64,000 nt of DNA, taken from contig CAJJDO010000137.1 in assembly GCA_905183005.1 (NCBI GenBank), positions 93,315-157,314 on the forward strand, read 5' to 3'. The notes under the pieces were generated by a model that saw only the letters and a list, made by a program, of their open reading frames with translations, searched no databases and was not told where the DNA came from. The position numbers and the translations under genes were made by a program. The first letter of the stretch is position 1; the number at the start of each line of letters is the position of its first letter. Of this stretch, positions 24,416 through 36,202 are shown one piece after another. This stretch comes from Paramecium pentaurelia (lineage: Eukaryota > Ciliophora > Oligohymenophorea > Peniculida > Parameciidae).

Positions 24416-25040
24416 ATATTATAAGTTTTCATTTAATAAAACACTTAATGATTTATAAGAATAAGTCACATTTATAATCACATCTCATAAATCTATATAA
24501 TACATCTTCATTCATTATTTCAATCAAAGATAATCAAATAAAATGATTAATCTATTTTTCATTTCAGTATTTTATTCACTTCGAAATTTAATTTTTTATA
24601 AATACATTACTATTTTTTGTATATAATTTTAATATCTATTTAATATAATTCATTTAGAATCTTGATTTATTAGTTAATTTTAGATTGATTTTATTCATAG
24701 ATATAGATTTCATGTAATCCACATATGCTGCAATCATATTAAAATCTAATTTATAAAGAGTAATATTTAAATAAATATTCTTTTAATTTTTTAGGAAGAT
24801 GTTTTAAGATTACTTAAAAAGGTATATACTTTTTGTTAATGTTTCTAATATTCAACTTTATAATTTATATTAAATTTTTACTATTCACTCACATTTTATT
24901 TTAACTATTATTACTTAAATACTCTAATAGGTGTTTTATAGTAAAATATAAACCAAATTCTATGAATTTACAGATTATCTGTTTTATCTAATATATGGCT
25001 TAGAAAAAATTTGGAAACATAAAATAAATATCATTTTCAA
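24416..25040. other. Intergenic region
   Basis: About 625 bp of AT-rich DNA. Frames are short and of poor composition on both strands; no RNA gene or repeat seen. Confidence 0.45.
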
Positions 25041-25361
25041 ATGATTGGTCCAAAATAAATATTTTAGATTCCAATTTCAGAATATAAGAATCAATCCAAT
25101 GAAGATCTAGAGTGTTTAGATGATTACTATTCTGAATCATTACGAAAAGATGAATTATCTACCACCTAATTCATTTATCATAAATCTACTCATAAAATAA
25201 ACTCAAAGAAAAGAGTGAGATTCAATTTAGACATCGTCCTATGCAAATTTAGTTATGATGAACCAGCCCTTACAATATCGAAATAAACAAAGAAACTCAT
25301 TGCATCCAGGCCTAACTTAAAATGGGTAAACCCAACCTTTTTTAACTTGAAAAAATAATGA
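25041..25361 (+). CDS. Small protein with PP1-binding-like RVxF motif
   Basis: 106 residues, one exon. Acidic N-terminal half (NEDLECLDDYYSE), then SKKRVRFNLD, whose RVRF fits the RVxF docking motif used by regulators of protein phosphatase 1. The remainder is basic. The frame is open upstream of the chosen ATG to a TGA, so an extra 5' exon is possible. The phosphatase link is motif-level inference. Confidence 0.45.
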
Positions 25362-25398
25362 ATTTTATATTATATTAAACACTTATTTACTAGTATTG

Positions 25399-25629
25399 TC
25401 ATTTATATTCATCATTCAGAGATAACCAATTCTTATAATTTAGAATTTATGGGTAAACAAAATTTATTAAAAGTTTATCATATAATAAATTATCATCCAC
25501 TAAATCCATTAAAGAATTAACAATAATCAAATATTCATTATATTTGAATATCTTATAATAAACAGATCTTTTCTCTTCTCTTTTATAACACACACTATTA
25601 AAATATCCTAATTTTTTCAAATACGACAT
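25399..25629 (-). CDS. Small hypothetical protein
   Basis: 76 residues (reads through one TAA as Gln), Tyr/Leu-rich, with no recognised domain. It lies 37 bp from the 3' end of the gene at 25041-25361, convergent with it. Might be a chance frame. Confidence 0.3.
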
Positions 25630-25905
25630 TATGTAATTAAAAAAGGGCTGATTTTTTCATAAAAATAAAAGAAATCTATATAGAATTATAGTTTCAGTAC
25701 TATTAATAACCAAAGAAATAACTAATAAATTATATTTTTTTTTCATTTATTTTCAAATATATTCTTCTAATATTATCTTTCCAACTAATACATCGACCTC
25801 TTAACATTTGTATTCTAATTTAAATTAGATGTTAAATTGTCAACAACATAAATTATAATATTCTAATTATAAATAACATTTCTATTTTGACCCTCGCGTT
25901 TTATA

Positions 25906-26991
25906 CAAGAGAGAGTTATTAAAAATATTAAAGAATATGAAATAATTATTTAATAAAAATATTTGAAAAAATCATCATTATTAAGTAATGAGTAGATGTT
26001 TTGGAATACATCTTTAGTTATTATATAAATGTTTAAAACTTAAATAGGAAATATGATTTTAGGTTATAAGCTTTCATATAAACGACAAGTGTTAAATGAG
26101 ATAAAATTTGTTAAATTAATTTTAAAACTTGTATTAAGATATCTATCTAATAATTATTGTAATTGAGCATTAAATCGTTTTTTAATTGATTGTTTTTTGA
26201 ATGGTTTTGTATAGGTAATTAATATAAAGTCATTTTTAACTATTTAAAACAGAATATCTGATATTGATTATGTTATAAGTGTAAAAATTTGTTAGTACAA
26301 AAATGAGAAAGAATATCAAATTTTATCTCTTCTTCTTTTAATAATGGTTGACATATTGATTGACTTTAATTTTGGGACTGTAACAACCTTTTGGAGAATA
26401 ATATCATAGAAATGAAAACATGTTTGTTCTATGTTTAATTCAGATGTATCAAAATCCTCAAAGTTGTATGAATCTAGAAAATCTTCTTTTGGTTTAGTTT
26501 TATTTGGAGATGTTCTACATGTGTCTAAAGTAGAGTCTCGGCTCATTTAGAGAGAAGACTTATAATGCGTAGATTCTGAACATCCCATAATTATAAATTA
26601 ATTATTGAAGTCATTTTGATGATGCACCATTGAATTAATTCATTTAGACATTCACAAATATGAAAATAAGGATGTAATAATAATAAAAAAGATTTTAGAA
26701 TTAATACTATAGAAAATCTAAACTTATTATAATGATTGTAAATGATGGATTTTTATATTATATATTTATATATCTATATATTAAGAAATAGTAATTTATA
26801 TTGAATTCTATGTTATATTTAGAATAAAAAAACAGTTTACAAAGAATAATTTTGATAAGATCTAAAAAAAAAATTTAATTTCATCATAAAATTATTAGAG
26901 TATGATGAATAAAATAAGTTGAATCAATATTATTATTGAATTATTTTTATTATGTTAATTATTATAGAGATTATTTAATATTTGAAGAATT
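25906..26991. repeat. 1,086-bp direct duplication, copy 1
   Basis: Identical in every stretch I compared to 26993-28078, offset 1,087, separated from it by one undetermined base. It contains one small gene (26316-26588) and AT-rich flanks. A perfect duplication touching an N points to two contigs that share an end and were placed side by side rather than merged. Confidence 0.9.
26316..26588 (-). CDS. Small N-terminally acylated protein (copy 1)
   Basis: 90 residues, single exon. The upstream-most in-frame ATG gives MGCSES, a consensus for N-myristoylation at Gly2 plus palmitoylation at Cys3, which would anchor it to membranes. A shorter start (Met14) would lose this. The body is acidic and Ser/Thr-rich, ending in a basic KRRRDKI. 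No domain. Duplicated with the surrounding DNA, so probably one gene in the real chromosome. Confidence 0.55.
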
Positions 26992-26992
26992 N
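26992..26992. other. Single N (assembly gap or join)
   Basis: The only ambiguous base noticed in the window. It sits exactly between the two identical 1,086-bp copies. Confidence 0.95.
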
Positions 26993-28078
26993 CAAGAGAG
27001 AGTTATTAAAAATATTAAAGAATATGAAATAATTATTTAATAAAAATATTTGAAAAAATCATCATTATTAAGTAATGAGTAGATGTTTTGGAATACATCT
27101 TTAGTTATTATATAAATGTTTAAAACTTAAATAGGAAATATGATTTTAGGTTATAAGCTTTCATATAAACGACAAGTGTTAAATGAGATAAAATTTGTTA
27201 AATTAATTTTAAAACTTGTATTAAGATATCTATCTAATAATTATTGTAATTGAGCATTAAATCGTTTTTTAATTGATTGTTTTTTGAATGGTTTTGTATA
27301 GGTAATTAATATAAAGTCATTTTTAACTATTTAAAACAGAATATCTGATATTGATTATGTTATAAGTGTAAAAATTTGTTAGTACAAAAATGAGAAAGAA
27401 TATCAAATTTTATCTCTTCTTCTTTTAATAATGGTTGACATATTGATTGACTTTAATTTTGGGACTGTAACAACCTTTTGGAGAATAATATCATAGAAAT
27501 GAAAACATGTTTGTTCTATGTTTAATTCAGATGTATCAAAATCCTCAAAGTTGTATGAATCTAGAAAATCTTCTTTTGGTTTAGTTTTATTTGGAGATGT
27601 TCTACATGTGTCTAAAGTAGAGTCTCGGCTCATTTAGAGAGAAGACTTATAATGCGTAGATTCTGAACATCCCATAATTATAAATTAATTATTGAAGTCA
27701 TTTTGATGATGCACCATTGAATTAATTCATTTAGACATTCACAAATATGAAAATAAGGATGTAATAATAATAAAAAAGATTTTAGAATTAATACTATAGA
27801 AAATCTAAACTTATTATAATGATTGTAAATGATGGATTTTTATATTATATATTTATATATCTATATATTAAGAAATAGTAATTTATATTGAATTCTATGT
27901 TATATTTAGAATAAAAAAACAGTTTACAAAGAATAATTTTGATAAGATCTAAAAAAAAAATTTAATTTCATCATAAAATTATTAGAGTATGATGAATAAA
28001 ATAAGTTGAATCAATATTATTATTGAATTATTTTTATTATGTTAATTATTATAGAGATTATTTAATATTTGAAGAATT
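26993..28078. repeat. 1,086-bp direct duplication, copy 2
   Basis: Second copy of 25906-26991, with the same gene at 27403-27675. Sequence is unique again from 28079 onward and before 25906. Confidence 0.9.
27403..27675 (-). CDS. Small N-terminally acylated protein (copy 2)
   Basis: Identical to 26316-26588 and in the second copy of the duplication. Likely an assembly duplicate rather than a second gene. Confidence 0.5.
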
Positions 28079-28143
28079 ATAAGATTATTTTATTATATTT
28101 TGGAATTTATAAGTGGTAATGCTTTTGGAATAAAAAAATTATT

Positions 28144-29120
28144 ATGTTATTTAAATAAAATTGCTCATTGTTTAGAAAGCTATTAGCTTAGAAATGTTTA
28201 ATGATGCCAGGAGCATACAATGGTATGGTTGGTAGACAATGTGCAGATAATGGGTTTGAAGCCTTATACATTTCAGGTGCTGCAGTCACTGCATCAAGTG
28301 GAGTTCCAGATATTGGGTATAATTTAGAGATTATTGTTTAAGTATGGTTACTTTGGATGGATTCTGTAAGACAATCAAAGATGTTGCTCTTGCTTCAGGA
28401 TTACCAATTTTGGCTGATGCAGACACAGGATTTGGTGAAGGAGAAATGTGTTCTAAAACAGTTTGGGAATATTTCATACATGGAGCATCAGGTCTACATA
28501 TTGAAGATTAAGTATTTCCTAAACGTTGTGGACATTTAGATGGTAAGGAATTGGTTCCATCTGATGTAATGGAGAAAAAGATATAAATAGCTAAAAATGC
28601 AAGTGTTTAATGTAGTGGAGGAGAGTTTGTAATTTGTGGTATTTAATATAATTAAATGTTATTATAGCACGTACTGATGCTAGAGGTACACATGGATTAG
28701 ATGAATGTATTAAAAGAAGTAAGGCATATATGGATGCAGGTGCTGATATGATATTCCCTGAAGGATTACATACAAAAGAAGAAATGGCTATTGTTGCAAA
28801 AGAATTGAAATCTAAGAATCCAAATATTTATTTATTAGCTAATATGACAGAGTTTGGAAAGACTCCATATATTTCATTAAAAGAATTTGAATAAATGGGT
28901 TATAATTGTGTTATCTATCCTGTTTCAACATTAAGAATTGCTAGTAAAGCTATTGATGAATTTTTGAAATAATTGAGAAAGGATGAATCTTAAGTAAATT
29001 CAGTTTAAAAGTAAAGAAATTAAATAATTTATAAGTATGTAAACACGTAAAGAATTGTATTCTACATTGGGATATACTCCTGGTAAGGAATGGTATTTTC
29101 CAAATTCAAAGAAATAATGA
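28144..29120 (+). CDS. prpB: Methylisocitrate lyase (PEP mutase/ICL superfamily)
   Basis: Cleaves 2-methylisocitrate to pyruvate and succinate in the methylcitrate route of propionate use. 298 residues; introns 28317-28342, 28639-28667 and 29011-29035. Family blocks run in order: MMPGAYNGMVGRQCADNGF, SGAAVTASSGVPD, LPILADADTGFGEG (metal-binding Asp pair), IEDQVFPKRCGHLDGK with the catalytic Cys in KRCGH, ICARTDARG, and the C-terminal block QTRKELYSTLGY. Length matches bacterial PrpB (about 295). The first 17 residues are basic with no acids and could be a mitochondrial presequence. Three introns and code-6 glutamines show a true nuclear ciliate gene. A related oxaloacetate decarboxylase or mutase activity is less likely given KRCGH. 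Confidence 0.9.
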
Positions 29121-29131
29121 TAATTGTCTAA

Positions 29132-29620
29132 TCAATATTTCATAATAAAAGCAACATAAATATAATCACTACCTTATTCTGTATATTTAAATGCTTCCAA
29201 ATTCAAGCAACATAAACGCATACATTCATTTAAATGTATTCCTCTTTCACATGTAGTTTCTTAGAGTGTATGACAATCTTATGGATTCCAACTTTCATAA
29301 TGACTATTTGAATCATTGATCCAATTAAAGGATGAGAAATTATGAGTATCAGTCATTATTTATGATGATACTAATTCTTAATGACCACAAGTTATAACAT
29401 GATTAAGCATTTCTTACACAATTTATTAACGAATATCTACTAGATTAAGAATTTATTTTTCTTGTGCTGATTGAGATAAACAATTTTAAGTTGATTCAAT
29501 TTGTTTTAATTTTGAATAGTAAGGACTGGATATTGACATTTTAGGTTCGAGACGTCTTTAAAGTTAAATAGTTCTATCATTCCATTCTAGTTCTTCTCTT
29601 GGTTCACATACATTACCCAT
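29132..29620 (-). CDS. Cys-rich small protein with putative N-terminal acylation
   Basis: 162 residues, single exon. Starts MGNVCE, compatible with N-myristoylation and Cys palmitoylation. The C-terminal third has several cysteines and histidines (VITCGHQE, CHTLQETTCERG, MRLCCLNLE), but the spacing fits no zinc finger I know. Convergent with prpB (12-bp gap), and its start lies 23 bp beyond the importin beta stop. Confidence 0.6.
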
Positions 29621-29642
29621 TAATATTAAAATTAAATTAAAT

Positions 29643-32387
29643 TCAATACAATTTCAATTAAAATCCATAAACGTCATTTAGTAACTATTTAGCAAATGAC
29701 ACACATTCTTAATAATCTTTATCATTAAATTAACTCATCTTTCTAATCAATTCAATTACAAAATCACTTGTTATAAAATCTTTCAATTTTATCTTTGTCT
29801 CTGGTACTGTCTAAAAGAAATGTGAACAATCAAATATACAACATAATGTTAATCTAACATATTCCTATTATTTTATTCATAATCTATACAATTGTTGGTT
29901 TTAATTTTAAACTGCACATCTCAGTACAAAATATTATGAACCAATCTACTGTATCTCTTAAATCAAAATTAGGTACATTAGGTTCACAATAAGCATGTAA
30001 AATACAAGTATAGAATGAAGTCATTGTTTCTTTCAATCTTTCTGCATAATCTTAATCAACATTCTATTAACTCTTAGTTAAATCCATACTAGCTGCAAAT
30101 CCTAATTTCAGAATCTCTTTCAAATCACCTAAAAATTAAAATGATTTCTCTTTCAATCCTAATATTATATCTGAAATAGCATTATAAACTTATAATTTTA
30201 ATTCTCTATTAAAATTAGGATTCTATATTTTAATATATATTTATTACCTTAATTAAACCAAAGAAATAATTTAAAATGTTCATATATGGTACAAACTCTT
30301 CTTCCATAGCTCTTGCAATATCTGCTAAACAGAATAATGCTGTCTTAAAACTTTCCATATCATCTGGTTCAGATAATGGTTTATTTAATTCTCCTATTAA
30401 TTAAGATGAATATTTAGATAATTTCTTTTTAAAAGCATATGCTATTCCTGAGAGTACATAAAAATAATCATTTTTAACTCTAGAATCAACATTTGATAAA
30501 GTATTCATAATTGATTCAAATACAGATTCAGGTGTTGTTGAATCATCTAATCTAACAACACAACCATGCATTGCACTCATCAATCCCATTTCTAAATGAT
30601 ATTTAATTTCAGCAGGTACTTATGTACCACTCTCTAATAGTTAAATTTATTAAAAGAATTATATTAAATAATCATTACATAATTTTGTATCAGTAACACT
30701 ATAAATAATATTAAGAATAGCCATAAAAGCAGTATCAATTAATGATATTTCTGAATTCTTTATATCTGCTCTAACAGAAGTACTTGCTAAATGTTACAAT
30801 ATTGTAAATTTCTCTCTACTAAATATACTATTTGCAAAGAGTTATAATTATTCTGTTAGGTAAACAAATACCCAAATTAAATGTTAAACAATTGATATTT
30901 TATTATTTAATTAATCTAATAATGTTGCTAACATATGATTTGCTTAATCATGTTCATGAAAACATTATGGATAATTTTCAGCCACTCTACTCAAGGTTTG
31001 AGCTGTAGCCTTTTTAACTTTGTAATGTTAATCAATTAAACAAGTAAAAAGACTACTCAATGCAGATTTAATAAGTAATTCTATTTCTTTAGTTTAGACT
31101 TCAGCTAATGCACCAAATGCCATAACACTAGCTTTTCTATATTCCCATTATTAATTTGTAATTGTATTCTATATAAAATTTTTAACTAATTCATATGTGT
31201 TAACTCCAGCAAACTCAATTATAAATGCTAATCCTTTACATGATGAATCAGGAACTGATAAACCTTAATATTCATCATCAACATCTCCACTATCTAATAA
31301 GAGGTTTCTCATAAATGGTAGTAAGAATCCTTCATAATTCTTCTTAAAAAATTACACACAACAATCTACTGCATTACTTTCTGGTGTCTATTAATTGCCA
31401 TTTTACATGATTTCTTCTTTCATTTCTGCACAAACAGTATTCCAAATTTCAATTGCTGCTATTGAAATTTCACCTTAATTTTCAAATGAAGTCTAAGTTG
31501 TTTAAAATAATTCATTTATAAAAGCAGGTAAAAATGTAAAGAGTTACTTAACAAAATCAATTAAACATTAAAGTGCTTTGTGTTTAACTTCTTAAATGTT
31601 ACATATTGCATTAGATAATATCAAATTTTTCACATAAGTAAAGATTTCCTAAATTAAAAGTAAGTGTAAATACTTATTATTTAAACAAATTGTTCATAAA
31701 ATATAAAGAATCTTATAAAGCTTTAATTGCTGTCAATCTAATTTCTAAATTTTACTCATTTAAATCCATTCCTACACAAATTCCCATTAAAATTACTTTT
31801 GAATCTTATTCAGATATACCAGATGATTAATGAGTTTTCTAAATAATTATAATTCATACTAATGCTTCACAAATATAACCTAATGTCAAGATGGCTGAAA
31901 CTTTAATTAAAATATCGGTGTGTTTAGAATTTGTTGTCAATCGAGAAATTAGATCCGGCCATTCTTGTCTTGGTAATTCTATGGCACATATTTCACTAAT
32001 AGTCTAATAGATAGTTTAATAGGCTCACGTTGGCTGCTGATCTTCTAATTTCATTTTCAGGGTCAATCAATTATTCCATGAACTTCAATTTCACATCACT
32101 TTTAGTTTTTTAAGAACATGCCAACCAAATAATTTAATTAGATGGAGGATGCTAAAATACAATTAGATTATTACAATCAATCCCACAAGTCTTTTAATTA
32201 AAGTACTGCAAGCAACTCTTATGCGATTCTAAATGCCGCGATTAGAAAATGCTGAAGCACAGTATATCATGAATTCATCAGGACATTCATCTTTGTATTT
32301 GAGCAATACTTATTCTGCTGAACTTCGTTGTGTATTACTCTCAAAAAAAGCACATTATATCAAATCCAAGAATTATTGTGGCTGCAT
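29643..32387 (-). CDS. Importin subunit beta-1 (karyopherin beta)
   Basis: Nuclear import receptor. 866 residues in seven exons (introns 32152-32174, 32004-32028, 31839-31859, 31649-31673, 30223-30247, 29865-29889), close to yeast Kap95 (861). Built of HEAT repeats throughout. Recognisable blocks include PENEIRRSAANTISEICAIE, LPRQEWPDLISRL, QQWEYRKASVMAFGALAE (matching WRNREAAVMAFGSI) and HYKVKKATAQTLSRVAE, followed by a YFYVLSGIAYAF block. The intron at 32004 starts GTGAG, unlike most here, but a TGA follows without splicing. The 3n intron at 31839 carries an in-frame TGA, so it must be removed too. Confidence 0.9.
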
Positions 32388-32448
32388 TTTTATGTTTAAT
32401 TTTTTTAAATATAATGCAAATATATAAATGAATAATATAGTATATATT

Positions 32449-32820
32449 TCATGCTTAATTGATTTTACTTAATATACGCTTTTCAAAGTGTGCAAAGTTA
32501 ACACCAAGAACGATGCCATTATAATTAGGTTTTGCAGTATGAGGTTTAACAGGTTTGATTAAGGGAGGTAATTATGAATAATTAGGAGTAGAATATTCTT
32601 TATTTAATGAGATTTCTTGAAGGGGCATTTTAAGAGGAATCTTATTCAATTGAGGTAAACGATATCTATGTTCTCCATCTCTAGTAGAAGACTTTCGCTT
32701 TTTATTGGAATTCTTATTGAAGAGTCGTATTTCTCTACCCCAATTCAATAAAGTGGGTTCTAATTCACTGACCTCTCTTAACTGCTCTATAGCCTGACGC
32801 TCGTTAGTGATTAAATTCAT
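32449..32820 (-). CDS. Small basic protein of unknown function
   Basis: 123 residues, one exon. A helical N terminus (ERQAIEQLREVSELEPT) is followed by a basic linker (NSNKKRKSST) that could be a nuclear localisation signal, then a Pro/Leu-rich region. No domain recognised. Tail-to-head with importin beta and divergent from the MAP3K gene. Confidence 0.5.
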
Positions 32821-32999
32821 TAATTAAATTAATTTATGGCAAATAACACTCTGGACACACAATCTACAATATTTGTGTCCCTTTTTACTTTTGCCACATT
32901 AATGTAATGGCATTATTCAATATAAGATTGCTTACATGCATCTTGTATCTGCACGCTTCTTTACAATCACTACTATATATATATATTAAATAATATTAA
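32821..32999. other. Divergent intergenic region, possible structured RNA
   Basis: 179 bp between two divergent genes, with visibly higher GC than other spacers. It holds an inverted repeat GGACACA...TGTGTCC (14-nt loop), a second imperfect one (GCC..ATTA atg TAATGGC), then ATAAGA (fits an H box ANANNA), and ACA near 32974. This could be an H/ACA-type RNA or simply promoter sequence. Confidence 0.25.
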
Positions 33000-35664
33000 A
33001 TGTCTCAATTGTCTAGATAGTTAAAGAAGATCGGTAATTACTAGCTAGGCGATTTGCTAGGAAGAGGTTCGATTGGTACTGTGTACAAAGGATTGAATTT
33101 GGAATTAGTAATAAACACACAATAATAGAGGGAACACTTGTGGCAATTAAACAAGTGTCAAGGGCCACACTGAAAGAAGATCAATATAAAGCATTATAAC
33201 AAGAAATCTATCTATTGAAGAAGTTGAAACATGAAAATATAGTGAAATATATTGATTGTATAGAGACTGATCAATTTTTGAATATCATTCTTGAATATAT
33301 AGAAAGTGGAAGTTTAGCAAGTATTTTAAAGAAATTTGGATCATTTCCAGAGTCTTTAGTTGCCATTTATGTTAAATAAGTATTGAAAGGATTAGAGTAT
33401 TTACATTAATAAGGAATTGTTCATAGAGACATAAAGGGTGCCAATATTTTGACTACTAAAGATGGGTAATTTTAATCATGAGATAATAAAGTACTGTTAA
33501 ATTGGCAGACTTTGGAGTGGCCACAACTTTATCTGAAGATACGACATAAAGTAATAACATAGTTGGTACTCCATATTGGATGGCACCTGAAGTTATAGAA
33601 ATGTCTGGAAATTTATCTACTTCCTGTGATATATGGTCACTTGGATGTACAGTCATAGAATTATTAACAGGAAATCCACCATATTTTGATAGATTATAAT
33701 ATGCAGCAATGTTTTAAATTGTTCAAAGAGATTGTCCTCCATTACCAGAAGGAATCTCAAATGAATGTAAAGATTTCTTAATTCAATGTTTCTAAAAAGA
33801 TCCTACTTTAAGAGATGATGCCACAACTATGCTCAAACATATATGGATTACTAAAAGTTGGCATATAGTATAAGGACCTAATTTACCTGAAGAAGTAACA
33901 AATACTATACGAAATCACATAGTAGATTAATCTAATTTTGGAACATTTATTACTGATTCATTTATTGAGTAAGTACCTTAATTAGTTCAATGTTAATCAC
34001 CTAGAAAAATAGATAAAAGTAGTGCTGTGAGAGATTCTTAATTAGATTCTCTCAGATAATTAAAATTAAGAACTAGTCATTAAATTAAATAAAATGGATT
34101 TTGGGGTTAGAATGAAGATGGTAAAAGTATGAGAGAAATTAATGAACTTATAACTTAATTAACAGAATAAAATGATAATTCTTAAATTATTAAAATTTTG
34201 GAATTGTTAAAAGACACTATTCCTAATGATAAATGCAAAGAATATTTTATTCATACTGGTTTTACATCTTTATTGGAAATTATAGAAAAATATATGCCAT
34301 TATATTGTGAAAATAATTCATAAGATTAATCATTATAAATTTTAAAATTGATATTTGAATTAATAAATATTGTTGTAGATTAGAATCCTTAATTATTAGA
34401 ATTATCATGTTATTTAGGTGCTGCAACATTTTATCAATAAATCACTTCATTTGAATTTCATAAAGAATTAAGAGTTGAAGCTGCCTATTTCTTAGGATAA
34501 TTAACTTACTTCAAAGAAGGATACCTTCTTTCAATAGGAGGATTGGATAACCTTTTAGAATTAATTGACACATCAGATATCTCCAATAACATTGATTTAA
34601 TTGGCTTAGCATTAGATACCATAATATTACTATACGATCTAAATACAATAAGTTAAAGAAATCTAAGTAGACTTCTAACAAGCAAATTCATCACTTATAG
34701 ACTTGTACTTATAGCTGAATAAATTTAAAATATAGATGTTAATTTAATGATTAAATCATTAAATATTTTAGTAATTTTAGCAAAATGTGAAGATAAAATA
34801 GTTAAGTAATCTCTTTGTGAAAAAGAAGTTATTACTAGATTAGCTACTTTTCTTAATTAAAACTAAGAATAAGCCCTTTTAAAAACCATAAAAATATTTA
34901 GATATCTCTCTACTGAACCTAATCTTTAACCACATTTAGATGGATTTGCTATTATACCAAGAGCGTTAACCCTTTTAAAGAAAGATTTACCAAGTTAAGG
35001 ACCGATGATTGCAGATATATTAAGAATTATATTTTATCTTACAAAACTTAATCATGATAAATAAGAAGAATTATGTCTTTATGAAGGTGTTCCATTATTA
35101 CTTGAATTATTTAACTTACCAAGTGAATAGGAAAACTAAATCTCCATGAAAAAGGCAGCTATCAGTATATTATGTTCATTGGCTACTTCTTCTGAAAGAT
35201 GCAAATAAAAATTATAAGAAAATGGAGGTATTACTATTTATGTTGGATTATTAACAACAAATCTAAATATTACAAAATTACTTGATACAATTGTTAAATT
35301 AATTGAACTTGATTAAACTCAACGAATACCTCTCAGCAAAAATATTGATATTCTTGTTAGTTATTTTAAAAATAATACTGTTCCCATGTACCCAACATTA
35401 GTTAAGGTATTACCTAAAGAATTTGGACTTAGTCTATTATTTCGAAAATAACTCTTGGAACTCTTAATACAAAAGGATTAGAGTCAGTTGAACCTCAAAC
35501 ATCTTTTACAAATATTATACTATCTATTAGAGTCTGATTCAATAAAAATTAAAGACATGTTTAGGAATACTATACTATAACAATTAATAGAGTAGGAAGA
35601 ACATGGTCTGGCTGTTTAAGGCATTGTTAAGTAAATTAAGGAATTGATATTATTAAAATAATGA
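33000..35664 (+). CDS. MAP3K-type (Cdc7/SepA/MAP3K-epsilon-like) protein kinase
   Basis: 871 residues; introns 33108-33130 and 33466-33491. The N-terminal 270 residues form an active STE-group kinase: glycine loop GRGSIGTVYKG, VAIK lysine, HRDIKGANIL, ADFGVA and GTPYWMAPEV with SCDIWSLGC. The C-terminal 550 residues are helical repeats of HEAT/ARM type (for example ELRVEAAYFLGQL and KKAAISILCSLATSSER). Kinase plus ARM repeats is the layout of Cdc7/SepA/MAP3K-epsilon, which act in cytokinesis signalling, so a related role is likely. The first intron appears to end GAG. Its stop abuts the stop of the convergent gene. Confidence 0.88.
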
Positions 35665-35988
35665 TCATAGATCGTGTACATGAGCTTGTCTTTTTTCTTT
35701 GCCCTTTAATTTTGGTTACATTTCTTCCTCATCTTTCTTATATTCTAATTGCTTCTAGACTTGTTTTAATTTCTTTTACTACTGTTCCAACTTCTTGGCA
35801 TTGCTTTTCTTCTCTTCTTCGTCTGACCAATCTTCATCCTTATGTTATTATTCTTCCCTTTTTTATTTTTATTAATCTCTTTGTAATGTCTCTACTTTAT
35901 TGTTTCTCTTATTATTATTGTTCTTAGACCGAGATTTCACATTGCGATTGTCACCATCTGCCAAGAAGTCGTTGCTTTCTAAATCCAT
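35665..35988 (-). CDS. Small highly charged protein
   Basis: 107 residues, single exon, rich in Lys, Glu, Asn and Gln, with a central DEDWSDEEEKK (casein kinase 2-type site) and a predicted coiled coil after it. No domain. Its TGA (35665-35667) directly follows the TGA of the MAP3K gene on the other strand (35662-35664). Confidence 0.55.
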
Positions 35989-36202
35989 TTAAATTTATTT
36001 ATTTAGGTTGATATTAAATTTTAGGATAATTGATCATATGATAATTCATCATATTTAAAAGTTTCAATGTTATAGTTGTACGCAGTATTAATATTTGTTT
36101 TGATGGTATAATAATTATATGAATCATTAAAGTCTTCTATATTTGGAATAAGTAGAGATAACTTCAACTTTAAAAAAAGAAGAACATACATTCTTACTAT
36201 AT

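Noticed and set aside
25906..28078. Recent biological tandem duplication
   Set aside because: Not excluded, but perfect identity with a single N between copies is better explained by an unmerged contig overlap.
28144..29120. Bacterial contamination or recent transfer for prpB, and likewise for the histidine kinase at 6466
   Set aside because: Both carry 25-29-nt introns and in-frame TAA/TAG glutamine codons.
32233..32427. Plus-strand frame of 64 codons
   Set aside because: It lies antisense to the first exon of importin beta, whose N terminus fits the family.
35661..35927. Hydrophobic plus-strand frame
   Set aside because: Antisense shadow of the charged minus-strand gene at 35665-35988 (Lys/Glu codons read as Phe/Leu/Ser).
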